This document shows, piece by piece, positions 1-12,059 of a DNA stretch of 64,000 bases. The stretch covers positions 8,052 to 72,051 of the forward strand of contig QZLH01000089.1 in assembly GCA_003833135.1 (NCBI GenBank), read 5' to 3'. A program made the position numbers and the translations under genes. Under the pieces are notes generated by a model. It did no database searches. It had not been told where the DNA came from and saw nothing but the letters and a program-made list of their open reading frames with translations. The DNA comes from Oehlia diaphana (lineage: Eukaryota > Glomeromycota > Glomeromycetes > Glomerales > Glomeraceae). Within the stretch, counting starts at the first letter, position 1. Each line of letters opens with the position of its first letter.

Positions 1-639
1 AAAGATCTGCTAATTTTAAAATTGCAAGAGTTGGTAATATTTAATTACAGGAATTTGGTATTAAATAAATACAAATCTGTCTAATAATATAAAAAGAAAT
101 TGCCATTTTAGGCAAAATCAGTAATTTTAAAATACATGAGCTGGTATTATTTAAATAGCAGGAGTTGGTATTAAAAAAATACCAATATGTCCACATCGGC
201 ACGCCATAATATCCATATCCATTTAATGTTTAGTAGATCAGTAACGTCATAATTAAAAGTGTGATTACTAATGTTTACTGTTACTTATCTTTATTTGGTT
301 AGATTAAAAGCTGCGGCTAAATTTATACGGCTAAGTTTTTTTGCAGGACATAATACAACTGCGGCTGATCTTATGATTTTAAAGTTCCATTGTTATAGCT
401 CTTGCGCTTTTTGTATACCTTTATTAATATTCTTAACATGATTGTTTTATTTTAGTATTATTAACAGCTAATAAAATTTTTGTTCCTGGTATCTGCATTT
501 CGCATTAGTAGCAGTAGTTTATTTAGTTAATAAATTTTTTAATAATAATTTTTTTTACAATAGATCGGTTATGAAGATACATTTTTATTTTTGACAATTG
601 ATAAAAAAAAAAAAATTATTTTTTTTGTAAAAAAATTCG

Positions 640-1800
640 TTTAGAAGACCAGCAAGTCATATTGTACATCTAATCCATTTCCGGTTAATGAATTTTAATC
701 AATTTCCTTTTCTTTTGAACCAATCTAATAAATTTTTTTCTATTCCCCTTTGTTTTTTTTTCTTGAACTGATCTTTTACTTTCGGTTTTTCTTATTTTTA
801 TATTCCTCTTTTCTCTTTCGAAACATCTTTTTCTTTTTTTAAAAATTTTTCATTTTTTTTTTTTCTTTTTCAGTTTTTTTTTTCAAACTGAAATTTTTTT
901 TTTTGTTTTTTCTATTCTTTCCCCGTTTAGATTTGGTTTTTTTCCCCAAACCGAAAAACTATTATTATCTTTTTTACTGTATTAAATAATCTTATTGTTT
1001 CGGTCTTTTTTTTTTTTTATATTATTTCTTTTTTTCGGTACTTATTTTTTTTCGGATTCCAAATTTCCCTTTTTTAAACCAATTTCTTTCTTTATCCATT
1101 CTTTTCCCCAATTTTTTTTCATTTTTTTTTAAATTATTTTGTTTCTTTTTCCTTTTCGGTTTCTTTTTCAAATTTTTTTTTTTCATTTTTATTTTTCGAA
1201 TTTTTTTTATTATATTTTTTCTGTTTTTTTTCCGGTTGGCTTTTTCTCCAATCAGGAATTTTTTTCCCCTTTTCCTTTTTCGATTTGGCTTTTCAAACCG
1301 AATTTTTTTTCCTGAACACCATTTAGGTTTGGATTAATGCTGCGGCGTCACGGTTATTACCTTTTTTTATAATTAAGTTTTAATAATTTTAGTATCTGAT
1401 TTATAACAAAAACTTTTTTACAATTCCCGATTATTATTAATAATAATGATAATATTTTTTAGGCTGTATCAAGCTCAATAATAGACTAATATAATTACAT
1501 ATGTATTTTTTTCAGCAGAGGATGTAATTTTTTTTTTAATGCTACAATGAAATTTTTTTAAGATAAAAAAAAGATTTTTTGTAACAATGTAACAATAAAC
1601 TACTTATACAAAATTATCTTTGTAAATGTATAAATAAATCATAAATTTCATAATACTGCAACTTTTGTTTCATGTTAAAATAAAATTTTCATTTAATAAT
1701 AATATTTCATACATTGTACAACACTTGCACACAATTCATTGTTATTTATATAATCATAAAAATCGTGTAATTTATTATTTTTATTTCCTACTAATACCAT
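640..1800 (+). repeat. Dispersed repeat copy 1, pyrimidine-rich 5' part
   Basis: This stretch is collinear with 26215-26935 in direct orientation. Both copies start with GCAAGTCAT, a TGTACATCTA block and CCGGTTAATGAA. Both continue through a T/C tract with recurrent CGGTTT words and end with matching sequence around GAGGATGTAAT, AATGCTACAATG, AACAATAAACTACTTATAC and TGTGTAATTTATTATT. Copy 1 is longer because its T/C tract is expanded. The copies have diverged by many indels. No coding frame was seen in either, so this is a non-coding dispersed repeat of unknown class, possibly a transposon remnant. Confidence 0.6.
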
Positions 1801-2125
1801 TATAATAATAGTAAAAAACTATTCACACTACATGGCAAATAAAGTATAAGTATGTTTATTATTACTCTCATCTCCAACGCAACGCGACGGGTTACGTCTA
1901 ATTTTATTATAATTAGATTCTGAAAAAAAAAAAATAAAATTTGAAGTACTGATTAAAAGATAAACAAAAAATTCTGTATCTGTTAAGCACGTATAGGTTA
2001 CTTCTATATCATATGCAGATCCCTGTCCTTTGATCGTTCATCAATTATTAGCTAACAATATTTGCAAAAAATAATCCACAAATCATAATTAAAATTATAT
2101 AATAAAAAACATTTAATATAACAAA

Positions 2126-2150
2126 TATAATATAATATAATATAATATAA
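2126..2150. repeat. TATAA microsatellite
   Basis: Five uninterrupted TATAA units in noncoding DNA. Confidence 0.8.
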
Positions 2151-3956
2151 ACAACTGAAACTAATATATTGTAATATTACTTAAATTTGTACAAAATTAG
2201 CGAAACCCAAATCACTGGTTATTAGTAATAATCAATTAGGGCGAAATGATCAACAAGTCACTGCGACTTCGCAACACTAGTTTGATTAAAAAGAAAGGCC
2301 TTAGATGCTAGTTAGCTTAGAGTCGCTATCCAACAATTTTTGCAAAGGAAAAAAAGCTACAGTATATGGATAGGGTGGGTCGTCATGCTAAGTATCGAAC
2401 GTACTGTTAATAACAATATAAATGGACGACAATATTTGATCCTTTGGTTCCTAATAATCTTATACCATCGTCATCTTCCTCATTTTTACTATCTTTACAA
2501 TCAACTAATCCTAAAAATTTATCAAGAATTACTCAGCAGCTATGACTGATGCAATTATTTGATCTTTATTTGGCTTTATATTACTATCATTTTGAAGTTA
2601 TCTTTATATAAACGGAATAAAAATAAATAAATCATACAAGAGCAGTTTTAATTCCTAACAGTTATAGTAATTGTTAACATCCAAAGCAAAGCAACCGGCT
2701 ATTTTATTAGTTATATTAAAATCAGTTTTAAAAAAAATTGTTAGTTTTTTTAATTAGAATAAGCTTCAGTAAGCCATTTTTTTTTTTAAAAAAAAACAAA
2801 CATAGGTTTTTTCAAAAAGTAAACTTCTTTTAATAAGGAAAATCGATATGCCAATTTTTATTAAGATTGGCTTTTTTATAAAAAAAAAAAAACTTCAATA
2901 ACTTTATTTTTATTATATAATAAATGTTTTTAAAAATAATCTCCTTCAGATTTGACTTAATATCATCTGAATCTAATATTAAATTAAGTGTTTTTTTATA
3001 ATTTTAATATAAATACTTTTAAACAATTACTTAATTAAATATTCTTTTTCATATTTTGGATGTAAATTAATAATTTTACCGTTATATATTTATAATTAAC
3101 AAATTCATTTTGTTAATAATTTTTATAATTATAATTATAAACTAGTAGTCGCCTGTTGCTTCCAGAATAAATTATGTACATATAAATAAGCAGAGATAAA
3201 TAATGACTATGTGTTGAAAAAAATTTTTATTTTACAATTAAAAATATTAGTTTATATAATAAATAATTTTCATTTTGTGCTTTAATACTTTTAATACTTT
3301 TCCAGGTGTATTCCACATCGGAATTAGCGCATTGATATATAACACTTATTTATGGTTTTTAAAACTTGTATACCTCTGCCACAGAACGATCATGTATCAT
3401 ATGATTCACGGATTTATATTGCAAAAAAAAAATATTATATTTTTTTAACGTGAATACAAATTAGGGATAAAGTTTTGGGAGGAAATTTAATTAAAATATT
3501 TCTAAATTATGGAAAGCAATTGATAATAAAATAATGAATATAAATATACTGTATGTTTTTTGGCGTTAAGTGAAATATTTTAATATTATCTAAATCATGA
3601 GTTGATTATATAATCGCATAATTGTCCAAAGCGGAGTGGAGGACTTTTACATTCTACGCAAAAGCATGCTATGTTTGTCTATTCCATACGTGACTTATAC
3701 ACACGTGACAGTCGTGACATTTTTTTATTTTAGAATTAGACTTTATTAAACTTTAGTTTAACCTTCATAAGATGTATATAATAAATTTAGTTGGTTTTAA
3801 GTTATTTTCTTCATGTAATTTAAAATACATTAATAATAAACGAAAAAATATAATAAATGAAAAAATATAACTTACATCTTGTTTAATTTATTTTCGTTAT
3901 TAAAATCTTAAAATAATAAATTAAAAATATAAAATGGATAGCTAGCTTGTATTTAT

Positions 3957-4082
3957 CATCCTGAAATACTTAGAAAACGCAAAATTAGAGAAAGTAAAAC
4001 TCATAATCAACGTGAAAGACGTTGTGCTCGTGATGTTTATAAATCGTTGCAAATTATAACACCAATAAAGATTTCACTTTGA
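3957..4082 (+). pseudogene. Short basic coding relic
   Basis: This is an open frame of 41 codons ending in TGA with coding-like, strongly basic composition: residues 6-9 read RKRK and residues 17-22 read NQRERR. It has no start codon, and the upstream frame is closed within a few codons. It resembles a fragment of a larger DNA-binding or transposon-type protein, but I do not recognise the family. The GC content is higher than in the flanking DNA, which supports former coding use. Confidence 0.3.
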
Positions 4083-5711
4083 AAAAAGTGCAGCGTGACG
4101 CCCGCTTCAGACGTTTAACGGTCACCGTTACCTAGTATTAATACAAAAAAAAGAAAGAAATTGAATAGTAAAAGCAATTGCCAATAAATTTATTCATGAC
4201 TTTATTAGTAAACGCGTCTAATATAAATAATATCTTCGGTATTTAGTACTTCCTGTTAAATAATTCTATTTTTTTAAAAATTTCAACATATTAAAATTAT
4301 TTTCATAATTACAATAAATATTAATGTGAGTAATATAAATCACATAGTACTTATCTACGTGCTCACTATAAATATAAGGTACATAACGTAATCCCTTATC
4401 AACTAATTTAAGACTCGTCTTTCCTTCTTGATTAATTAATTTAATAAGATCTATTATTAAATAATTAATAAAATTAAACAAGAATATTATTAATAAAGAT
4501 ATTATTAATAAAGAAATAATTTCAACTTTATTTTATGGGGTATCTATACTATACATGCGTTCAAATTTTAAACCCTAACGGGGTTCTAAATCAATATCTA
4601 TTATACGAATAATGGGTATTATTACGATAGGTTAACTGTATAAAAAGTTTATATAATCGAAAATAAATATATTATCCGACCTCAAAGACAATATAAAATA
4701 GATATCTATTGTATGTACAACAATAATCAAATGATCAAATGATAAAAATCATACATCGGAATCTCAAATTGTGATTATGATCAATAGATAGGCATGTGTT
4801 TAATACTTTGTGCGCGCTGTGACCATAACAATAACTCAATTTCCATGAAATATTTTCTATTTTTTCCTACACAAAATTTCTTTAAATACCTTTTTTAATT
4901 AACACTCCATTTAGAAACATAAATATCTTATGCTTTCGGCTACTTCTACTCCTAGTCAAGCTATTTTTTGCCTATTTATATTTAGAGATAAAAATTATTA
5001 AAATAACATATCCTAAGCAACTTCTAGTTAAAAGTGGGTAGTTACTGATGGTTATTCAGCATTTTTTTTTTTTTTTTTTTCTAAAAATGAAAAAAACGTT
5101 AAGCCTGAATAGTAGTTATTTTATTATTCTGGTAAGTGGAAATGGCTAAGCTGGGATGTATAAGGGACAAGTGCACCTAGAGTGCTTTGGTTATCCTCCT
5201 CTTCTAGCCTGGGATGCCATAAGATGAAAAAAAATCTATGTTAGCCTATTTATAATTACAATGCCATGGTAAGGGTTGAATTGATAAGCCGGGTAAGAAA
5301 ATAAGGTAATATACTGTATCATATGATAATCGTGAAGATTCTTCTCGCTTCCAACCAATAGAAGCAGGATTTACCGACTAATAATGTTGATATATGTACT
5401 GTGTTATATGTAATATAGCCTATTAAATAAGTGATTAGCAAAAAATTAATTTTCTTTTTTTTATTTGTGATCGGTTATTATTACATCATTGGAGAAGTTT
5501 TAACTCGTGATACATGCTATGTCATATGATATCCGTGAAGACTTCCAGCCAATAGAAATATGGGATCTGCCAGCTAATCAGATGATAAAATTAGTGACGT
5601 ACTTACTGCGCATGATATATTCTCGGCTAAGCCACTCACATGATTGTTCCGCCTAATAATTCATGTAAAAAATAAATACAAGATCGGGACTTTGACCGAG
5701 ATACATGGAAT

Positions 5712-5855
5712 GAATGCTAGAAAAAGGGACCAAATTGAAAATTTCTTCGAAAAAAGGTCCTAAGTAAAATATATGCAGATTTGATCATCTGATCCAGAAC
5801 ATTTGTTACTTAAGAAATAATTTTTTTGACCATTTGGTCCCTTTTTCTAGCACTC
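5712..5855. mobile_element. 144-bp inverted-repeat MITE-like element
   Basis: The ends form a near-perfect ~24-bp terminal inverted repeat, GARTGCTAGAAAAAGGGACC followed by AAAT, with one mismatch. The interior is short, AT-rich and non-coding. No clear target-site duplication is visible, so the superfamily is unassigned. Confidence 0.6.
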
Positions 5856-5926
5856 ACCCCACATGACGTCTATACTAATATACACGATTATTTTTTCTTG
5901 ATTATCTTTTTCCACATGACGAAGAT

Positions 5927-6640
5927 TTAGAAAATAATTATTTGTCCACAAGTTTCAGGACCTTTATTTTCGGCATCATTAAGCAAATCTACCACCCTTT
6001 CCGTAGTTGTCACTTGGTGTAATGTCACAACTGATCTATGGCTTAACAATCCTTTTTTACCTTTCCCTATTTGAATGATGAAATCAGTTATGCGATTGTC
6101 TATTTTATTTCTATAATATTCTGCTTTGGAGATGAGTCCATTTTGACTGGATGCATCATGAAATGCCTTCATATTAAAGAGTTCTCTCATTAAGGAGTGA
6201 TATGCTTTTTCTCTTGGATCATCACATTAGTTTTCGAGCTTAATCAAAAGATGAATAAAGTTATCGTAACAATAGGCCAGGCTCCTTGTGAAAGCTTGAT
6301 GTATTCTTCCTCATTCGCATCTTTTTTGTATCATAACTTTGTATTACCGGAAGGACCTTCTGGGTCCGAAAGATCTTTCTGCTAGATCACACCACATATG
6401 ACATATATATATATATATATATAAGTTAATACCCTGTTATTTGATTTAGAAAAACAGTGTCAACTAAACTCACCCTTTTTGTTGAACTCGCTCCAAAGGT
6501 TCCAGTAACAGGTCCAATCCCTAGAGCACTCCTAGAGAATATTGAAGCAGTAATATTAATTGAGTGTTCACCAGTCATCTTTGGTTCAAGATTCTTCTGA
6601 TCTTTCTCCCATTTTCTTGTGGAATTATAATCAATACCCT
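5927..6640 (-). pseudogene. Decayed spliced gene of unknown family
   Basis: The minus strand carries a clean upstream exon (about 6640-6478) that reads through and ends at a consensus GTGAGT donor near 6477. A (TA)n-containing intron and an AG acceptor (TCTAG, about 6386) follow. The next exon continues in frame for about 16 codons, hits an in-frame TGA, stays open after it for about 27 codons, then needs a frame change to reach an 87-codon frame at 5927-6190. One nonsense change plus one frameshift point to a pseudogene. The visible protein has no motif I can assign; the 3' part contains an RKIDNR-like basic stretch and ends in QIIIF. Upstream of 6640 the frame is lost, so the 5' end is missing. 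Confidence 0.45.
6402..6423. repeat. (TA)n microsatellite inside the decayed intron
   Basis: About eleven alternating TA units lie within the inferred intron of the 5927-6640 pseudogene. Confidence 0.7.
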
Positions 6641-6712
6641 AATAAGTAATTAAGTAGTTAATATCTTAAATAGCATATCTCCTATTTCCTATTTGATTTA
6701 TTATCCCATCAG

Positions 6713-6900
6713 GTCGGCTAATTGACTTGAACATCAGGCAAGCTAATTGGTTGCCTGGTGCTCCAATGGGATCAGCACCGGGTCGGCTAATTGACTTGAA
6801 CATCAGACAAGCTAATTGGTTGTCTGGTGCCCCGATTCTGATTTTGTAGCTCGGCTAATTGACTTGAATGGCAAAGAAGCTAGTTGATTCCTTGCCACGC
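6713..6900. repeat. Three tandem ~68-bp repeats, each a hairpin
   Basis: Three copies begin at about 6713, 6781 and 6849 with the shared phrase TCGGCTAATTGACTTGAA. Each then contains an inverted repeat around a GCTAATTGG or GCTAGTTGA loop: arms CATCAGGCAA/TTGCCTGGTG, CATCAGACAA/TTGTCTGGTG and TGGCAAAGAA/TTCCTTGCCA. Arm bases change together between copies, so pairing is kept. No open frame was found on either strand. Confidence 0.75.
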
Positions 6901-7345
6901 TACTCATTTATATATTTCCAAAATAAATATTTTATTACTTGCCTGACGATATTTATCTAGAAGAATTTGCGCTTCTCCTTTCTCTCTCCTTTCTCCTCAA
7001 GTTTAATAATATTCTCAAGACTTCTCAGATATAAATCTATTTTCAATTGGAATGGCTCTTCATCACTTTTATTCAAAAAATCCAAAAGGCTCCATTCTGA
7101 ATACATTCATTTAAAGTAATTGTATATAGAAGAAGACTTTCATTTACAATCGTACGAAGACATTATATATTGTTGAGTGAAAGTCAAAAGTTACAATCAT
7201 ACGAAGACTATATATATATTATTAGGTCAGTTCTTTGATGTTTATAAAAATAAACAAATGTGCAAAGGGTAAGCAGAAGGATTATAATAATATGAAAATT
7301 ATACAACAAATCCAATCAGATGTGAATAAAGTATGGCTCTACACT

Positions 7346-8339
7346 AGGACCCGCTTACTTATAATATAGGTGTCTAAAATCTGTGGTAAAATTTATTGTA
7401 AAATTAAATTTTAGGTCTCTTAATAGATATGGGTAAAATTATATATATAATAAATAAAGGTCTCTAGTTTTATAAGGTAAAAGTAAAATTAAAGGAAGTC
7501 TTCAGTTTTATAAGGTAAAATTAACTAATAATTTATATAGGCTTCAGTATATAATAAGGTAAAATTGATTAATTAGATTTTAATCTTATAAATAAATATA
7601 ACATGAAAATTTACCCCTTAATTGTAATAAATAACACGTAATAATATAGACGTGATGGTGTAACAAAATTATAAAAAGAATTAGACACGACGGTGTAATG
7701 AAATTATAAAAAGATTTAGACGTGACAGTGTAATGAAAGTATAAAAAGATTTAGATGTAATGGTGTAACAAAATTATAAAAAGAATTAGACGTGACAGTG
7801 TAATGAAATTATAAAAAGATTTAGACATGACAGTGTAACGAAATTATAAAAAGATTTAGACGTGACAGTATAACAATTTTAAATAATAAAATAAAAATAT
7901 TTTAGACGTGATAGCGTAACTGACAAAAATCTATATAAAGAACCTTAGAAGAAAAGGGTAATGGTGGGCTAAGGGAAGAGAAAATTGTCCATAAATTTTT
8001 TTTAAAAATTTTGTAATTTTTCAGTGTTATTTTTATATCAAATAACTAATTTTACTTCATTTTAGCATAGAAAATTTTTAAAAAATTTTTTAATTAATTA
8101 ATAAAATTTTATATTAATAAGAATTTAATAAATGTTTAAACTATTGTAAAATACTTTATTTAATAATTAAATATTTATTAAAGAAAATTTAGGTCTTTAA
8201 AAATTTAAAGTAAAATTCAATATAATTTTAAAAGGTCACACTATGTATAAGGTAAAATTATGAGACAGAAAGGGTTGGTAAAATTACTAGTAAATTTGTA
8301 ATTTTGTGAGAAGACCTCTATTAGAAGTAAGTGGGTCCT
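7346..8339. mobile_element. 994-bp non-autonomous TIR transposon
   Basis: The termini are imperfect inverted repeats of about 30 bp beginning AGGACCCGCTTACTT on the left and AGGACCCACTTACTT on the right (reverse complement). They are flanked on both sides by TCTACACT (8 bp, or 9 bp TCTACACTA if the first TIR base is counted), a target-site duplication. This length fits hAT (8) or Mutator-like (9) families. The interior codes for nothing. It carries sub-terminal repeats of a ggtctctagttttataaggt type (7430-7570), a minisatellite, and a long AT-rich right half. Confidence 0.75.
7645..7925 (+). repeat. Eight-copy ~35-bp minisatellite
   Basis: About eight degenerate copies share the pattern TTAGACGTGACAGTGTAATG plus AAATTATAAAAAGA. 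The array lies inside the TIR element at 7346-8339. Units vary mostly by transitions (GACGTG/GACATG/GATGTA), and the last units are interrupted by AT-rich sequence. Confidence 0.8.
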
Positions 8340-9769
8340 TCTACACTAGCTCATACAATCAGACACAAATAAAGGATTTAACAAAATCAGGTATTTCTTA
8401 TATTATAACCGAGGAGACAATTCTCACTCTTGTCTGCAGCAAGACAGAACTTTATTTATAATAATTTTATACATATATTGATATATCATATATAACAAAC
8501 ATAATAAATAAAATAATTTTATCTAATTTTCCTAATAAAATAAATATAATAGATATAATAAATAAAATAAATAATTAACTTATCATGATTTTTGTGATAT
8601 GTCATATTTCTATGGCATTCTTGATTTTGATCGTTACTTGTTTTGCAATTTTAAAAAGGATTGATGATCACGTGACAATATTATCAAGTAAAAAGTCAAA
8701 AGTACACATTTTTAGCCAATCCACTATAAATAATGCAAATTTCCACAGGGGGTCAAGCTGACTCTCGATTTTGGAATCAAGCTACATGACAACATTTGTA
8801 AGTTATTTTAAGCATATACGCTATCTTCTTTTTCAATACGGATTATTTTTGTTTCAAATTCTATTTGAGTTGCATATATTACTTAAGTACTTTCAAAAGA
8901 AGTTATAAGTTTGTCCATTATATAATTTTTTTAAAGGACTATCTTCATCTTCACAACAAGCACCTTCAGGCAAATGTTCTCATTATTAAGTTCGATTAAA
9001 GTTGAATCAACCGGTGGATTTTTAAAATCAAATCATAGATCTGTTTAAAAAAAAAATCCCATAGCCAGCACGCCCTGATCGCTAAAACCAAAATTCCAAG
9101 CAAATACCCACTATGTATAAAAATTGCTAAATTTCTGCGTTAAGGAAAAATTGTTATTTTTCTAGAAAGTTCAGAGTTTAAATAAATAAATCCAATTTTG
9201 TAGTCCATGTAAACAAGTATGTGTAAAAATAGTTTATTGCACGTAGGATTATTGAATACGATTTACGTGATATGCCAGAAGATACTGGTATTTTCTACAT
9301 TTTTTTTCATGAATTTAATATCTTCTAAAGTGAACACATCATGTGATTAAAATAATCGTACATGAATAATGAGAATATAGTATTGTAAACTTTTGAGTAA
9401 TTCCAATTAAGTAATTCGTTATGATACATTAATTCATGAGAAAATTCATAAATATGTGTAATATAATTTTTGCATCAAGATCTTACATTCTCATTAAATC
9501 CTAACTGGGGAAAAATATTTTTTTTTTATTATGCATTTAGCCGTCACAAATAGAAATGACAAACGGTATCTACACAGCGGCTACTGTTATTTTATTCAAA
9601 TATAATCCTGACTTGTAACAAAATTACAATACTTGATTTTATCATTGTGCTTATAAATAAAAGGTAAAAGGAAAAATAAAACTAATTATATACAAAATTA
9701 AAATTGAAGTTCAATATTTATAGAAATAGATGTAATCGTACTTTTATTATAAAATAAAAGTTATTCAAA
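8340..9769. other. Intergenic region downstream of a BTB gene
   Basis: No gene was seen. The part from about 9240 to 9769 is homologous to 17890-18636: both share the words around AATATCTTCTAAAGTG, CAAGATCTTACATTCTC and CCTAACTGGG. The duplication that produced the two minus-strand BTB genes therefore included about 0.5 kb of 3' flank. Confidence 0.55.
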
Positions 9770-11299
9770 TTAATTTCTTATTAATTGAAAAACTTCGTAC
9801 TCTTCTATGTTAAATTCATCTTCAGTAACTCTTATGTTTTTCTCGTAATATTCTTGTTTACATATATTAGAATTATAACAAGGTGATGAACTATTCATAC
9901 CAACAAGAGATAATTTGAGATCAGAAGATCCAAATGAAGGTCCACGAAATTCGGAGTTATAATATACATTATTCATTTTGTTTACATGACTCAAAATTGA
10001 ATCGTCTAATTTATCTTTGTTCTTAAATGAGAATATAAAACTACAAGATTGACTCCTACTACCAGAAGATTTCCATAACGAAGGATTATATCCACCTAAA
10101 ATTTCCTTGGTTTCTCTAACTTTAATAAAAGTTATAGTATTAGGTTTATTATTACATAATTCATGAAATTTTTTAGGAGAAAATCCATCTCGGCTCCCTC
10201 TTAGCAATAGATTGAATTTATACGGTAAATACAATTCTCTAAGATGTGCTAATTTACTGTTAATATCCACTTTATCAATCCACCTCGAAACAATTGAAAC
10301 AATATTTAAATTAACAATATTTGAATCAATGATTCCGTCAATTTTTAAATTTCTAGGAAGTGGAATATTACTGTTATCTGGTTCAAAATCAGGATCCATA
10401 TAAGAATTCAATAAATCTTCGTAGGTTTGATGATTTAATAGTTTTTTATATGGACTCACTTTATGTAAAAATTCCTTAGATGATAAACTAAAAAATCTAA
10501 TTAAAGGTAAACAATTCTGTAAAGTATTTTCCATCATTTTGAAATCATCATCTGTCCAAGTACTATCAGAATCTGAAATGAGAGTTTGATTTTGTGCAAG
10601 TCCCCATTTTAACACATATTCCCATACTTCAATTTCTTTCATTTGTAAATCATCTCTTTTAATAAGTGAAACCAAAGATTTTTCAGGTAACGAAGTAAAA
10701 TCAAATGATTTAAATATTTTTTCAGGTGTTTTAGCCATAAAACCTGTACAAAATTGTTGAAGTTCTGAAAAATTATTAGATTGAAAACTACTTCGATGAG
10801 TAAATTCAAAATGTTGTTCTATCCACACCGTTTTATTTTCAATTAAATATTTTTGTAAATAATCAACTAATTCATTAAGAAGAAGCACATCCGCAGCAAC
10901 CAAAATTTTAAAAATATGTGAAGTATCATTCTCATTCAAAGAAACAATACCGCCATAAATATATCTGTTACAAAATAAACGTTAAAATAAGATTATGGTG
11001 CGTGTATTAATATAATTTATTAAATTTATTACATGTACTACTTACTTTAAAATAATTTGAAAAGTATCCGGTGAAATATTTGGCAACTTAATATGAGCCA
11101 AGACATTATCATTATTCTTCTTATTTGAAGCTAAATATCTTCTTAAATATGGGGAACGGTAACATAAAATACCAGTATGTGCACGAAATATTTTTACGTT
11201 AGGGTCTTCACCAACTTCAATTGTAATATCATAATATTCATCATCATCCAATAATTCAACAAAATTTTGACTTAATTTCGGAAAAAATTGAATAGACAT
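9770..11299 (-). CDS. BTB-BACK-TLDc domain protein (intact, two exons)
   Basis: Exon 1 is 11046-11299 and exon 2 is 9770-10964. The 81-bp intron has GTAAGT and ACAG ends and splits a lysine codon after its second base. The joined frame gives 482 residues. The BTB/POZ fold spans about residues 15-120: a YYDITIEVG strand, an F-R-A-H-x-x-I-L-C zone, and the Y-I-Y-G-G turn after the splice. A BACK-like helical region follows (about 130-245, with KEIEVWEYVLKWG). A C-terminal TLDc domain spans about 300-480: LLLRGSRDGF, FHELC, ILGGYNP, FIFSF, GPSFGSSDL and a final YEVFQLI. BTB-BACK proteins typically act as cullin-3 adaptors; TLDc domains are linked to oxidative-stress and V-ATPase functions in other eukaryotes. 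The start is chosen because MSIQFF recurs in all paralogues here. The gene lies head-to-head with the pseudogene at 12500. Confidence 0.92.
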
Positions 11300-11415
11300 T
11301 TTTTTGTAATCAATGAAAAAGAAAAAAAAATAAAAAAGTGGCTAAAAATTTTGTTCAACGTCGTTCAACGTTATAACGTTGCAATCGTTGCATGATCGAC
11401 TTAAAATGTCATCAT

Positions 11416-11423
11416 GGCGCAGT
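11416..11423 (-). promoter_or_regulatory. ACTGCGCC candidate promoter motif
   Basis: The octamer GGCGCAGT (ACTGCGCC on the coding strand) lies 117 bp upstream of the BTB gene start at 11299. The same octamer lies upstream of the related copy at 20162 and of other genes in the window. This role is inferred from recurrence only. Confidence 0.3.
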
Positions 11424-12059
11424 AGTCCACATTAAAACATGTAATTAAATCTTACTTCCTCATTATACTTGAATAACGAATAAATAATTTAATGTTTTAT
11501 AAATTCTTATATGAAATCAATTGAAATTGCTTGGATAATTAAAAGAGTTCACATTAATAATGATAATTTATTTGAATTTTTTTTTTTTTTTTTACGCACG
11601 GAATCAATTAAAGGTCAATTTTATTTGAATTTAATCATGGTTTGCAACACGTGTCAGTCGTGTTAAGTACTCTGAAATATTCAATGTTTGATTTGAACAT
11701 CTTTTTATAGTTATATTTTTATAGTATTTTTTATTTTAATATAATATTTAATTGTTATAATCTATGAAGTATTTTCAATTCTAATTTACTGAAAACTTTT
11801 TTGCATGTCAAATTTTGAAATTGATATTTACAGTACTGGCAAAAAATAATTGTGACATATTTTTATTAGCATTTAACAAGTTCAAACATCATGAACATTG
11901 AAATATGTTATTTTGGATCATTTTATTACTGAAAAGCTTCGTTGATATCTCAGAAAATTATTTATTCGCCATATATTCACTAATCTATGTGGGTCGGTCT
12001 TACTTAAAAATATATTGTTGCGATATAACGTTTTTAATAAGGTCTCGCGTTTACCCACA

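Larger units (their letters stand above)
1..5711. other. Gene-poor AT-rich region
   Basis: No convincing gene was found here. The stretch has homopolymer A/T runs, a pyrimidine-rich repeat (about 640-1320) and a TATAA microsatellite. Two similar short blocks lie near 5323-5390 and 5525-5585 and share a phrase around CGTGAAGA and CCAATAGAA. Small open frames at 2340-2549 and 4266-4481 have low-complexity AT-driven composition and no homologous look. Confidence 0.6.

Noticed and set aside
2340..2549. 69-codon open frame on plus
   Set aside because: Composition fits random AT-rich DNA and no domain, paralogue or splice context was seen.
4266..4481. 71-codon open frame on minus
   Set aside because: Low-complexity N/I/Y-rich translation of AT-rich DNA; no support.
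7645..7925. CRISPR array
   Set aside because: Units are degenerate and contiguous without unique spacers; this is a minisatellite in a eukaryotic transposon.
8760..9010. Possible small two-exon gene beginning ATGACAACATTT with a GTAAGT word
   Set aside because: The product would be about 24 residues without a recognisable feature; chance donor and acceptor words are common in this AT-rich DNA.
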